41,290 nt of DNA from NCBI RefSeq assembly GCF_001723055.1, contig NZ_MDCR01000030.1, forward strand, positions 1 through 41,290. The letters run 5' to 3'. Under the pieces are notes generated by a model. That model had not been told where the DNA came from, made no database searches, and was given only the letters and a program-made list of their open reading frames with translations. Shown in pieces: positions 8,784 to 15,796 of the stretch (positions are counted from its first letter, which is position 1; each line of letters starts with the position of its first letter). Made by a program: the position numbers and the translations under genes. The stretch comes from Streptomyces niveus. Lineage in GTDB: Bacteria > Actinomycetota > Actinomycetes > Streptomycetales > Streptomycetaceae.

Positions 8784-10003
8784 CGGTACTCGGGCGTGCT
8801 CGCCGTACGCGCGGCGGCGGCCCGGTAGTTCTCGACGGCCGCCGCCCGGTCGCCCGCCATCTCCAGCAGATGCGCCCTGACCACATACAGCCGGTGGTGC
8901 CCGGCGAGCCGCCCCGCCGCGTCGAGCGCGTCGACGGCGGCGAGCCCGGCGGCCGGGCCGCGCACCATGGCCAGGGCGACGGCGCGGTTCAGCGAGACCA
9001 CCGGATTGTCGACGAGCGCGTCGAGCACCCCGTACAGCGCCAGGATCTGCGGCCAGTCCGTCTCCCCGGCCGATCCCGCCTCGTCGTGCACGGCGGCGAT
9101 CGCCGCCTGCACCTGATACGGACCCACCGGACCGGACGGCAGCGCCGCCGTGATCAGCGCGACGCCCTCGGCGATCGCCGCGCCGTCCCAGCGCCCCCGG
9201 TCCTGCTCGGCCAGCGGGATCAGCTCACCGCCCGGCCCCGTCCGGGCCGCGCTGCGCGCCTGGGTGAGCAGCATCAGCGCGAGAAGCCCGGTGATCTCGC
9301 TGTCGTCCGGCAGGAGTTCACGCAGGGCGCGGGCCAGCCGGATCGCCTCCTGGGACAGCTCGACCCGCTGAAGATCGGGCCCGGCACTCGTCGCGTATCC
9401 CTCGCTGAAGATCAGATACAGCACGTGCAGTACGGCTCCGAGCCGCCGCTCCCGGTCCTCGTCGTCCGGCCCCGGCAGCCGGAACGGCGCCCCGGACGCC
9501 CTGATCCGCTGCTTCGCCCTGCTGATGCGCTGGCCCATCGTCGCCTCGGGCACCATGAAGGCGCGGGCGATCTCCCCCGTACCGAGACCGCCCACGCACC
9601 GCAGCGTCAGCGCGACGGCGGCGGCAGGCGACAGGGCGGGGTGGCAGCACAGGAACAGGACGGTCAACGAGTCGTCCCGGTCTGCCGGTTCGGCGGCGTC
9701 GGCGGGCGGGGCCACCCGGCGGTCGGCCGGCTCCCGCCCCGTCACCAGGTCCTCACGCCGCCGCCGCGCGGCGTCGGCGCGCACCAACTCGGTCATCCGG
9801 CGGTTCGCGACCTGGATCAGCCAGCCCTGCGGATTGCCGGGCACACCTTCGTCGGGCCACTGCCTCGCCGCCGCCAGCAACGCCTCCTGCACGGCGTCCT
9901 CGGCGGTCGCGAAGTCCCCGAAGCGCCGCGTGAGTACGCCGACGACCTGCGGCGCGAGAGTGCGCAGCAGGTCCTCGTCGTAGAAGGAGATACGGCTCAA
10001 CAC
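8720..10003 (-). CDS. ECF42-type RNA polymerase sigma factor with long C-terminal extension
   Basis: A protein of about 427 residues. The sigma-2 region (about residues 10-75) contains DFATAEDAVQEALLAA and the helix PQGWLIQVANRRMTELVR. The sigma-4 region (about 105-165) contains GLGTGEIARAFMVPEATMGQRISRAK. The remaining 250 or so residues are helical and TPR-like, as in the ECF42 group, and carry no SnoaL domain as ECF41 would. The upstream gene on the same strand encodes a YCII/DGPF protein, the hallmark partner of ECF42; there is no anti-sigma gene. GAGGGAG (10007-10013) could serve GTG 10003 or TTG 10000. The 3' end overlaps gtrA by 64 bp. Confidence 0.88.
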   Translation of the reverse strand: MLSRISFYDEDLLRTLAPQVVGVLTRRFGDFATAEDAVQEALLAAARQWPDEGVPGNPQGWLIQVANRRMTELVRADAARRRREDLVTGREPADRRVAPPADAAEPADRDDSLTVLFLCCHPALSPAAAVALTLRCVGGLGTGEIARAFMVPEATMGQRISRAKQRIRASGAPFRLPGPDDEDRERRLGAVLHVLYLIFSEGYATSAGPDLQRVELSQEAIRLARALRELLPDDSEITGLLALMLLTQARSAARTGPGGELIPLAEQDRGRWDGAAIAEGVALITAALPSGPVGPYQVQAAIAAVHDEAGSAGETDWPQILALYGVLDALVDNPVVSLNRAVALAMVRGPAAGLAAVDALDAAGRLAGHHRLYVVRAHLLEMAGDRAAAVENYRAAAARTASTPEYRYLSIRAARLGTGAATGGSDA

Positions 10004-10022
10004 GTGCTCCCTCAATAGATCT

Positions 10023-10424
10023 CTAGAACTCCTCGGGCGGCCCGGCCATGATCTGACGGGCCTCGATCGCCATGTTCAACGGCTTGCCGCCGGGGCCGGG
10101 GGCCGCCGAGATATGCGCGGCGATCTCGTCCGCCCGCGCCGGCGTCTCGCAGTCGATGACCCAGAATCCGGCCAGGAACTCCTTCGTCTCGGGGAACGGT
10201 CCCTCCGTGACGACGGGCGCCCCGCCGCTCCCGGCGCGGACGATCCGCGCGGTGTCCACTCCCGCGAGGCCCTGGGCGTCCACGAATTCGCCCGCGTCCT
10301 TGAGCATCGTGTTCGTCTCGCCCATGAAGGCGATGTGCGCCCGGATCTCCTCGGGGGTCCAGGTCGAGAGATCGGGGAATCCCGCGTTCTCGGCGCTGAA
10401 CTGCATCAACAGCATGTACTTCAT
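10023..10424 (-). CDS. YCII-related (DGPF-domain) protein
   Basis: A 133-residue protein of the YCII/PhnB-associated DGPF family. It opens with MKYMLLMQFS and carries VVTEGPFPETKEFLAGFWVIDC, the family signature around the conserved Glu-Gly-Pro-Phe. These small proteins are encoded beside ECF42 sigma factors and may sense a small molecule or act as targets; their chemistry is not settled. The start at 10424 is supported by GAGGAG seven bases upstream. The sigma factor gene follows after 19 bases on the same strand, so they form one operon. Confidence 0.9.
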   Translation of the reverse strand: MKYMLLMQFSAENAGFPDLSTWTPEEIRAHIAFMGETNTMLKDAGEFVDAQGLAGVDTARIVRAGSGGAPVVTEGPFPETKEFLAGFWVIDCETPARADEIAAHISAAPGPGGKPLNMAIEARQIMAGPPEEF

Positions 10425-10613
10425 GACTCGCTCCTCTTCAGGATCGTCCAGTGGTGCCCTCACAGACTGGTAGAAGCCACGACCGCGATTTCGACACCCT
10501 GGCCGACCGCTCGGCGAAGTTTTCGAAAAAAGTCGGGCTGACTGGATCGGATCCGCCGCCACTGCCTAACATCGATCAACGCACGGTCGTTGTCACGATC
10601 CAGGAGGCACCCT

Positions 10614-11273
10614 TTGCACCGCCGCCGTCGCACAGCGCTCACTCTCTCCGCCGCCCTCCTCGCGGCGGCCCCGCTCCTCACCGCCTGCGGCAACGACGCC
10701 CACCCCGGCGCGGCGGCCGTCGTCGGCGGCGAGCGCATCGACGTGTCCTCGCTGCAGGCCCAGGTCCGGGACGTACGCGACGCGCAGCAGGCGTCTCCGC
10801 AGGCCGCCGAGCTGATCAAGAACACCGGCCAGCTCAGCCAGGTCAAGCTGAACAGCATGATCTTCGACGAGATCCTTCAGAAGGCCGCCGACGACGCCGG
10901 GGTGAAGGCGTCCCGCAAGGACATCCAGACCACCCGCCAGGCGGCGGCCCAGCAGTCCGGCGGCGAAGACCAGTTGGCGCAGATGCTGCTCCAGCAGGGC
11001 GCGCTCACCCCGGACCAGATCGACGCCGCGATCCGCCGCGAGGTGCTGATGTCGAAGCTGGCCCAGTCGCTCGGCGCGAACACCACCACGCCGGAGGGCC
11101 AGCAGCAGGTCCTCGCCGTGCTGGTCAAGACTTCCGAGGAACTGGGCATCGACGTCAACCCGCGCTACGGCGCGTGGGACATCAAGCAGGTCAGGCTCGG
11201 CGAGGCGAAGACGCCGTGGCTCACCCAGGTCACCAAGGAGGCCCCGCCGGAGCAGGTCCCGACGGGCGCGTGA
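10614..11273 (+). CDS. SurA-N-like lipoprotein chaperone
   Basis: A 219-residue lipoprotein. The TTG at 10614 is chosen because AGGAGG (10602-10607) lies six bases upstream; an in-frame GTG at 10590 has no such support. Residues 1-26 are a signal peptide ending in LLTAC, a lipobox with the lipidated Cys. The mature part (AAAVVGGERIDVSSLQ, then helices with QVKLNSMIFDEILQKAADDAG) resembles the N-terminal chaperone region of SurA and other peptidyl-prolyl isomerases, but the protein ends before a parvulin domain would fit. It probably helps exported proteins fold at the outer membrane face. mazG starts 33 bases later, apparently with its own -10 element. Confidence 0.8.
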   Translation: MHRRRRTALTLSAALLAAAPLLTACGNDAHPGAAAVVGGERIDVSSLQAQVRDVRDAQQASPQAAELIKNTGQLSQVKLNSMIFDEILQKAADDAGVKASRKDIQTTRQAAAQQSGGEDQLAQMLLQQGALTPDQIDAAIRREVLMSKLAQSLGANTTTPEGQQQVLAVLVKTSEELGIDVNPRYGAWDIKQVRLGEAKTPWLTQVTKEAPPEQVPTGA

Positions 11274-11306
11274 GCTGGGGCCGGGGCCCGGAGGTAGGTT
11301 TCATCG

Positions 11307-12296
11307 GTGACCGAAGAGACCGCAGCCGCCCCCGGCTCCGCCGCCCCCGGCCGTATCGTCCTGCTGACCACCAGCCACCGGGTCGCGCCCGGTGTGCTGT
11401 CCTGGCCCGCGTGGCAGACGCTGCGCGAGGCCGACCATGTGCTGTGCGCGGACGCCGCGCACCCGCAGCTGCCGTATCTGCGCGAGGCCGGCGTCACCGT
11501 CGGCCACTCCGCGCCCACCGCGGCCGAGTTGGTCGACGCCTGCGCCGGCGGCCGTACGGTGGTGGTCCTGCCCTCCGGCGAGGGCGACCAGGTTCTCACC
11601 GACGGTCTCTCCCGTCTCGCGGGCTCGGGCCGTGTCCAGATGCCCGACCTGGAACTGCTCCCCGGCTCGTACGACCTGCCGGGCGCCCGCCTGCTCGACC
11701 TGGTCCAGGTCATGGACCGTATCCGCGCCGAATGCCCGTGGTCGTCGACCCGGACGCACGAGGGCCTCGCCAAGTACGCCATCGAGGAGGCGTACGAACT
11801 GGTCGAGGCGATCGAGAGCGGCGACCGCGACGAGTTGCGTGAGGAACTGGGCGACGTACTGCTCCAGGTGGTCTTCCACGCCCGTATCGCGGAAGAGGAG
11901 GAGGACGAGCCCTTCTCGATCGACGACGTCGCGGGAACGATCGTCGAGAAGCTGATCCACCGTCACCCCCATGTCTTCGGCGACGAGAGCGCCGAGACCC
12001 CGGCCGACGTCCACGCGCACTGGCTGCGTACCAAGGCGGCGGAGAAGCAGCGCGACTCGATCACCGACGGCGTCCCCCTGGCCCAGCCGGCCCTCGCCCT
12101 GGCGGCCAAACTCACCTCCCGCGTCGCGGCCTCCCCTCTGGACGTCCCGCTCCCGTCGGGCGGGTCCATCGGCTACGAACTCCTCGCCCTGGCGGCCCGC
12201 GCGGAGGCCGAGGGCATCGACCCGGAGGCGTCCTTGCGGGCGGCGGCGCGGGCGTACCGGGACGCGATCCTGGCGGCGGAGGGTCAGGCCCGCTGA
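11307..12296 (+). CDS. mazG: MazG nucleoside triphosphate pyrophosphohydrolase
   Basis: A 329-residue cytosolic enzyme that should hydrolyse NTPs, probably damaged or non-canonical ones, to NMP and pyrophosphate. The MazG domain (about residues 130-250) has the metal-binding pattern EExxE (Glu160, Glu161, Glu164) and ExxD (Glu180, Asp183). The first 115 or so residues (GRIVLLTTSHRVAPGVLSW... VLPSGEGDQVL) look like a degenerate tetrapyrrole-methylase-type domain, as in YabN fusions but shorter. There is only one MazG repeat, unlike E. coli MazG with two. GGAGG is 12 bases upstream of the GTG, which is far; TAGGTT (11295-11300) ends six bases before it, so the mRNA may be leaderless. The final 13 bases overlap the convergent gene. 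Confidence 0.9.
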   Translation: MTEETAAAPGSAAPGRIVLLTTSHRVAPGVLSWPAWQTLREADHVLCADAAHPQLPYLREAGVTVGHSAPTAAELVDACAGGRTVVVLPSGEGDQVLTDGLSRLAGSGRVQMPDLELLPGSYDLPGARLLDLVQVMDRIRAECPWSSTRTHEGLAKYAIEEAYELVEAIESGDRDELREELGDVLLQVVFHARIAEEEEDEPFSIDDVAGTIVEKLIHRHPHVFGDESAETPADVHAHWLRTKAAEKQRDSITDGVPLAQPALALAAKLTSRVAASPLDVPLPSGGSIGYELLALAARAEAEGIDPEASLRAAARAYRDAILAAEGQAR

Positions 12297-12811
12297 GGGG
12301 CCCGGGTCTGGCGAATCGCGGAGACGAGGAAGAAGATCCCGCCGAGCACGGCGTAACCGGCGAGGGTGCTGAGCGCGGGCTCGTCCTGTGAGGCGCCCCG
12401 GACGAAGCTCGCACCGGCCAGCACCGAGATGCCGCCGCTGGCGATCATGGCCCACTGACCACCCATCGGCCGGCGCGCGACGCCGACCAGGAGCTGGACG
12501 AGACCGGAGACGACCGCCCACGCGCCCCAGACGCGCAGCACGTCGGCGACCCCCGAGCCCCCGGCGACCGCGATGCCGACGGCGGCGAGCGAGCTGACGG
12601 CGATGTTGACGTACAGCCCCTTGACCGCCCCGTCGTCGCGCGCCGACCTGATGTCGACGACGGCGGCGGCGACGTCGAAGGCCGGGTAGAGGAAGAGCAG
12701 CAGCCTGGCCCCGGTGGTGAGTTCCGAGCCGAAGAGCAGCAGGAGCGCGGCCCACGCGGCGGCGAAGACGAAGCGAACGATGTAGAGCCGACGCAGCCCA
12801 TTGAGCGTCAT
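12284..12811 (-). CDS. Small membrane protein, HdeD/DUF308-like
   Basis: A 175-residue, highly hydrophobic protein with about six predicted membrane segments in three pairs, resembling the DUF308/HdeD family of stress-related membrane proteins. The ATG at 12811 has GGGAG about six bases upstream. It is divergent from a TetR gene, and the perfect palindrome at 12831-12848 lies 20 bases before its start, so the TetR protein very likely represses it. Function beyond membrane location cannot be read. Confidence 0.72.
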   Translation of the reverse strand: MTLNGLRRLYIVRFVFAAAWAALLLLFGSELTTGARLLLFLYPAFDVAAAVVDIRSARDDGAVKGLYVNIAVSSLAAVGIAVAGGSGVADVLRVWGAWAVVSGLVQLLVGVARRPMGGQWAMIASGGISVLAGASFVRGASQDEPALSTLAGYAVLGGIFFLVSAIRQTRAPQRA

Positions 12812-12830
12812 GTTTTCTCCCGGACTCAGT

Positions 12831-12848
12831 AGAGAGAACGTTCTCTCT
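12831..12848. promoter_or_regulatory. Palindromic operator 1 for the divergent TetR regulator
   Basis: AGAGAGAACGTTCTCTCT is a perfect 18-bp palindrome in the divergent promoter region, 20 bases upstream of the membrane protein start. A related, less perfect copy lies at 12891-12908. Recognition by the adjacent TetR protein is inferred from position and symmetry. Confidence 0.8.
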
Positions 12849-12890
12849 CGTCAATGCGGGGAGTCTGGCACAACTCTCCGCCAACAAACA

Positions 12891-12908
12891 AGAGAGAGCG
12901 TTCTACCC
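12891..12908. promoter_or_regulatory. Operator 2 for the TetR regulator, near its own start
   Basis: AGAGAGAGCGTTCTACCC keeps the left half and centre of operator 1 with a degenerate right half. It sits just before a -10-like TACAAT (12910-12915) for the regulator gene, the position expected for autorepression. Its centre is 60 bp from that of operator 1, about six helical turns. Confidence 0.62.
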
Positions 12909-12913
12909 CTACA

Positions 12914-13576
12914 ATGGCCGACATGACACAGACGGAAGCGGGCGCGGGCACCGGCAGGCGAGTCTCCGCGGCCCGGGAACGGCTCCTGAGCACCGCCGGG
13001 CGGCTGTTCTACGCGGAGGGCATCCACACGGTCGGCGTCGACCGCCTGGTCGCCGAGTCGAAGGTCACCAACGCCACCTTCTACCGCCACTTCCGCAGCA
13101 AGGACGACCTGGCAGTCGCCTACATCGGCAGCGTCGACCAGGCGATCCGCACCCAGCTCGACACCCTGACGACCGCGGACGTACCGGCCGACGGCATCCT
13201 GCGGGGCATCGGCGCGTCCCTGGTCGAACAGATCCGCTCACCCGGCTACCGCGGCTGCGCCTTCCTCAACGCGGCGGCGGAATTCCCCGACCCCGACCAC
13301 CCGGTCCACCGCGCGGTGGTGCGGCACCGCGACTGGTTCCTGCGGACGATCACCAACCTGTTCGCCGAGATCACCACCACCCAGGCCGACCACGCGGGCC
13401 GCCACTTCGTCATGCTCCGCGACGGCGCGATGAGCGCGGGCTACCTCGGCGACCCGGCCCTGGCGGGCGAGACGCTGCTGCGCGGCATCGACGGACTACT
13501 CCGCATCCACACGACCCGCCCCACCTCCCCACCCGCCCCGGTCACGGACATCGACTGCTCACCACCCGGCACCTGA
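12914..13576 (+). CDS. TetR-family transcriptional regulator
   Basis: A 220-residue repressor. The N-terminal helix-turn-helix (about residues 20-70) reads RERLLSTAGRLFYAEGIHTVGVDRLVAESKVTNATFYRHFRSKDDL, a clear TetR_N pattern; the C-terminal part is a ligand pocket of unknown specificity and includes RSPGYRGCAFLNAAAEF. No Shine-Dalgarno sequence precedes ATG 12914. TACAAT at 12910-12915 looks like a -10 element, which would place transcription start at ATG 12923 (MTQTEAG) as a leaderless mRNA, so the true protein may be three residues shorter. It should control itself and the divergent membrane protein through the operators at 12831 and 12891. Confidence 0.9.
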   Translation: MADMTQTEAGAGTGRRVSAARERLLSTAGRLFYAEGIHTVGVDRLVAESKVTNATFYRHFRSKDDLAVAYIGSVDQAIRTQLDTLTTADVPADGILRGIGASLVEQIRSPGYRGCAFLNAAAEFPDPDHPVHRAVVRHRDWFLRTITNLFAEITTTQADHAGRHFVMLRDGAMSAGYLGDPALAGETLLRGIDGLLRIHTTRPTSPPAPVTDIDCSPPGT

Positions 13577-13577
13577 C

Positions 13578-13826
13578 CTACCCGTCGGACCGCCGGTAGG
13601 TGGTGATCGACACCCCGAGCGTGGATGTCGTCGTAGTGACAAGGGTGAGCGGGCGCCGCGTCGCGTCGTCGGCGCCGAGTACGTGGGAGTTCGCCCATGT
13701 GAGGTCGCAGAGCGTGGTGGAGGCAACGTACTTGGGCATGGCGTTCATCGCCGCGACGGCCGGATCGCGGCTGTCGGCATACGGCCAGGTTCCGGCTCGG
13801 TATGCGGTGCGGCTCCGCCCGCCTAG
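13578..13826 (-). pseudogene. Remnant of a dihydrofolate-reductase-like (RibD C-terminal) gene
   Basis: The minus-strand frame ending at the TAG 13578-13580 reads TWPYADSRDPAVAAMNAMPKY, then VASTTL and a Trp-Asn-Ser run, followed directly by RPLTLVTTTTSTLGVSITTY and the stop. The first part matches the middle of RibD_C-type proteins of the 'MNxxPKYVxSxTL' kind and the second matches their extreme C-terminus. The 60-70 residues normally between them, and the whole N-terminal half, are missing. No start codon with a ribosome site is present. It looks like a decayed gene with an internal deletion. Its 5' side runs into the end of the response regulator gene at 13823. Confidence 0.65.
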
Positions 13827-14512
13827 CCCCGGCCCCCCGGCTCAGGTCGGGCGCTGACCAGGCCGGTCTGGTAGGCGATGAAGACGAGTTGGGCCCGGTC
13901 GCGGGCGTGGAGTTTGGTCATCGCGCGGTGGATGTGGGTGCGGATGGTCAGGGGGCTGAGGAACAGCTGGTCCGCGATCTCGTCGTTGTTCATGCCCTGC
14001 GCCGCCAGTGCCATGACTTGGCGTTCCCTGTCGGTGAGGCGTTCCAGCTCGCGGGGTGAGGCGAGCCGGTCGTGGGCGTCGGGAGTGGACAGGAAGCGGC
14101 TGATCAGGGATCGGGTGGCGGTGGGGGAGAGGAGCGAGTCGCCGGCCGCGACCGTGCGGATGCCCGCGAGCAGTGCCTCGGCGGTGACGTCCTTGCCCAG
14201 GAAGCCGCCGGCGCCGCCGCGCAGGGCGGCGGCGACGTTCTGGTCGTCCTCGAAGGTGGTGAGGATCAGGATGCGGGTGGTGGCGAGCGTGGGGTCCGCG
14301 CCGATGAGGGTGGTGGCGGTGAGTCCGTCGACGCCGGGCATGCGGATGTCCATGACGACGACATCGGGATGGTGCTCGCGGGCGAGATCGACCGCCTCCT
14401 GGCCGTCGGCGGCCTCGGCGACGACCGTCATCCCGGGGTCGCTGTCGATGAGGATGCGGAAGGTGCTGCGCAGGAGGGCCTGGTCGTCGGCGAGCAGGAC
14501 ACGGATCGTCAT
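13823..14512 (-). CDS. NarL/LuxR-family response regulator
   Basis: A 229-residue two-component output protein. The receiver domain (1-120) has Asp9-Asp10, the phosphorylation site Asp55 in VVVMDIRMPG, Thr85-Thr86 and Lys107 in FLGKD. The C-terminal LuxR helix-turn-helix (about 155-215) contains LTDRERQVMALAAQGMNNDEIADQLFLSPLTIRTH. It lies eight bases after the histidine kinase stop, so the pair is one operon. The likely target is the nearby MMPL exporter gene, the kinase operon itself, or both; this is inferred. Confidence 0.93.
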   Translation of the reverse strand: MTIRVLLADDQALLRSTFRILIDSDPGMTVVAEAADGQEAVDLAREHHPDVVVMDIRMPGVDGLTATTLIGADPTLATTRILILTTFEDDQNVAAALRGGAGGFLGKDVTAEALLAGIRTVAAGDSLLSPTATRSLISRFLSTPDAHDRLASPRELERLTDRERQVMALAAQGMNNDEIADQLFLSPLTIRTHIHRAMTKLHARDRAQLVFIAYQTGLVSARPEPGGRG

Positions 14513-14520
14513 GTGAGGCC

Positions 14521-15699
14521 TTAGCTGGTGGGCTGGAGAGGGAGGGTGCAGGAGACCTGGAAACCCTCGGGGCCGGGTCCGGCGGTGAGGGTTCCGCCGG
14601 CGGACTGCGCGCGTTCGCGCATGCCCATGAGCCCGAAGCCGCGGCCGGGCTCGGCAGCCCCGGCACGCGGGGTCCCCGCGGGTGTCTCGTTGGTGATGGT
14701 CAGGCTGAGCGAGTGGGCGGTGTACCGGAGCTGGACGTCCGCGTGTCCGGTGGCCGCGTGCTTGGTGACGTTGGTGAGGGCTTCCTGGATGATGCGGAAG
14801 GCGGCCAGGTCCGCCCCGGGGGAGAGCGGTTGCGGCGGTCCGCTGACCGTGACGCCGACGTCGAGTCCGGCGGCGGAGTACGACGCCGTCAGGTCGGGCA
14901 GTTGGCCGAGCCCCGGTGCGGGAGCGAGGCCCTGATCCGTTTCGGTGTCCTGGCGCAGCACCCCCACGGTGGCCTTGAGCTCACGCAGGGCGTCGGCCGT
15001 GGTCGTCGCGAGGGAGTCGAGCATCTCGAAGGCCTTGTCCGGGTGCGTCCGGTACAGGTGCGCCGCCGTGCTCGCCTGCGCGTTGGCGAGAGCGAGATGG
15101 TGGGCGACGATGTCGTGCAGTTCGCGGGCGATGCGCATCCGTTCCTGTACGACGTGGTGGCGGGCCTCCTCCTCACGCGCCCGTTCCGCCTGTTCGGCGC
15201 GGTCGGCTGCGTACGTACGCCGTACACCGACGTAACTGCCGAGGAGAGCCGACAGCAGAACCCACGCGGCCGGATTGACGACGCCGAGAAGCACGGGGTG
15301 GCTGAAGGGATCGAGGAACAGACCGGTGACGACGACGCACGCGGCGGCGAGCAGGGAGGCGTTGCGGGCGGTCGTACGGTCGGCGCGCAGGCTCACCGAG
15401 TACAGCGACACCATCAGCGGGCCCATCAGCAGGGGCGTCATGAGGTAGCCGACGGCTCCCTCGGCCATGGTGAGCGCGGTGATGAATCCCAGCACGGGCA
15501 GGGGGTGCCGGTGCCGCCGGAGCAGTGCCAGACAGCAGAAGGCGGACAGTACGATCCCGGGCCACAGCGCGGGCGGGGCCGGCGTGCCCCAGCTCGGCAG
15601 GAGACAGCCCGTCACGGTCGTCCCGAAGAGCAGCAGCAGCGCCGTGAGCTCCACCGTGCGCGGCCGTCGCGCGGCCACGGCCTGCCAGCTCGTACTCAT
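14521..15699 (-). CDS. Sensor histidine kinase (HisKA_3 type)
   Basis: A 392-residue membrane kinase. About five hydrophobic segments lie between residues 17 and 158, then a coiled stretch (DRAEQAERAREEEARHHV), the dimerisation and phosphoacceptor helix with His195 in ARELHDIVAHHL, and the ATP-binding domain with FRIIQEALTNVTKHA (N box) and GRGFGLMGMRERA (G box). No large extracellular sensor loop is seen, so it may sense membrane state or small molecules in the bilayer. ATG 15699 has GGGAG about seven bases upstream. TATGTT (15730-15735, minus strand) is a possible -10 element. A strong hairpin separates it from the MMPL gene upstream. Confidence 0.92.
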   Translation of the reverse strand: MSTSWQAVAARRPRTVELTALLLLFGTTVTGCLLPSWGTPAPPALWPGIVLSAFCCLALLRRHRHPLPVLGFITALTMAEGAVGYLMTPLLMGPLMVSLYSVSLRADRTTARNASLLAAACVVVTGLFLDPFSHPVLLGVVNPAAWVLLSALLGSYVGVRRTYAADRAEQAERAREEEARHHVVQERMRIARELHDIVAHHLALANAQASTAAHLYRTHPDKAFEMLDSLATTTADALRELKATVGVLRQDTETDQGLAPAPGLGQLPDLTASYSAAGLDVGVTVSGPPQPLSPGADLAAFRIIQEALTNVTKHAATGHADVQLRYTAHSLSLTITNETPAGTPRAGAAEPGRGFGLMGMRERAQSAGGTLTAGPGPEGFQVSCTLPLQPTS

Positions 15700-15738
15700 C
15701 TCGATCTCCCGGAAACAGACACGGATCACAACATAGTG

Positions 15739-15787
15739 ACCGTCGCCGGGGTGGTGCCGTCGACGACGGCACCGCCCCGGCGACGGT
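15739..15787 (-). terminator. Strong terminator between the MMPL gene and the histidine kinase operon
   Basis: Bases 15739-15761 pair with 15765-15787: a 23-bp stem with a single G-U pair and a 3-base loop. It begins nine bases after the MMPL stop on the minus strand. Although all three genes point the same way, this should make the two-component system a separate transcript. Confidence 0.8.
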
Positions 15788-15796
15788 GTCGGGTGG

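Noticed and set aside
8720..10003. Sigma factor as ECF41
   Set aside because: ECF41 carries a C-terminal SnoaL-like domain; this one has a long helical extension and a YCII partner, as in ECF42.
12354..12356. Other TTA or TAA triplets inside genes (for example 12354, 15233, 16188, 21181, 30191, 38401, 39365) as bldA-dependent codons
   Set aside because: Each is out of frame; the in-frame codons are Tyr TAC or Leu CTT, not Leu TTA.
13600..13857. Plus-strand frame of 85 codons after the TetR gene
   Set aside because: The opposite strand shows a recognisable RibD_C remnant; the plus frame has no similarity and no ribosome site.
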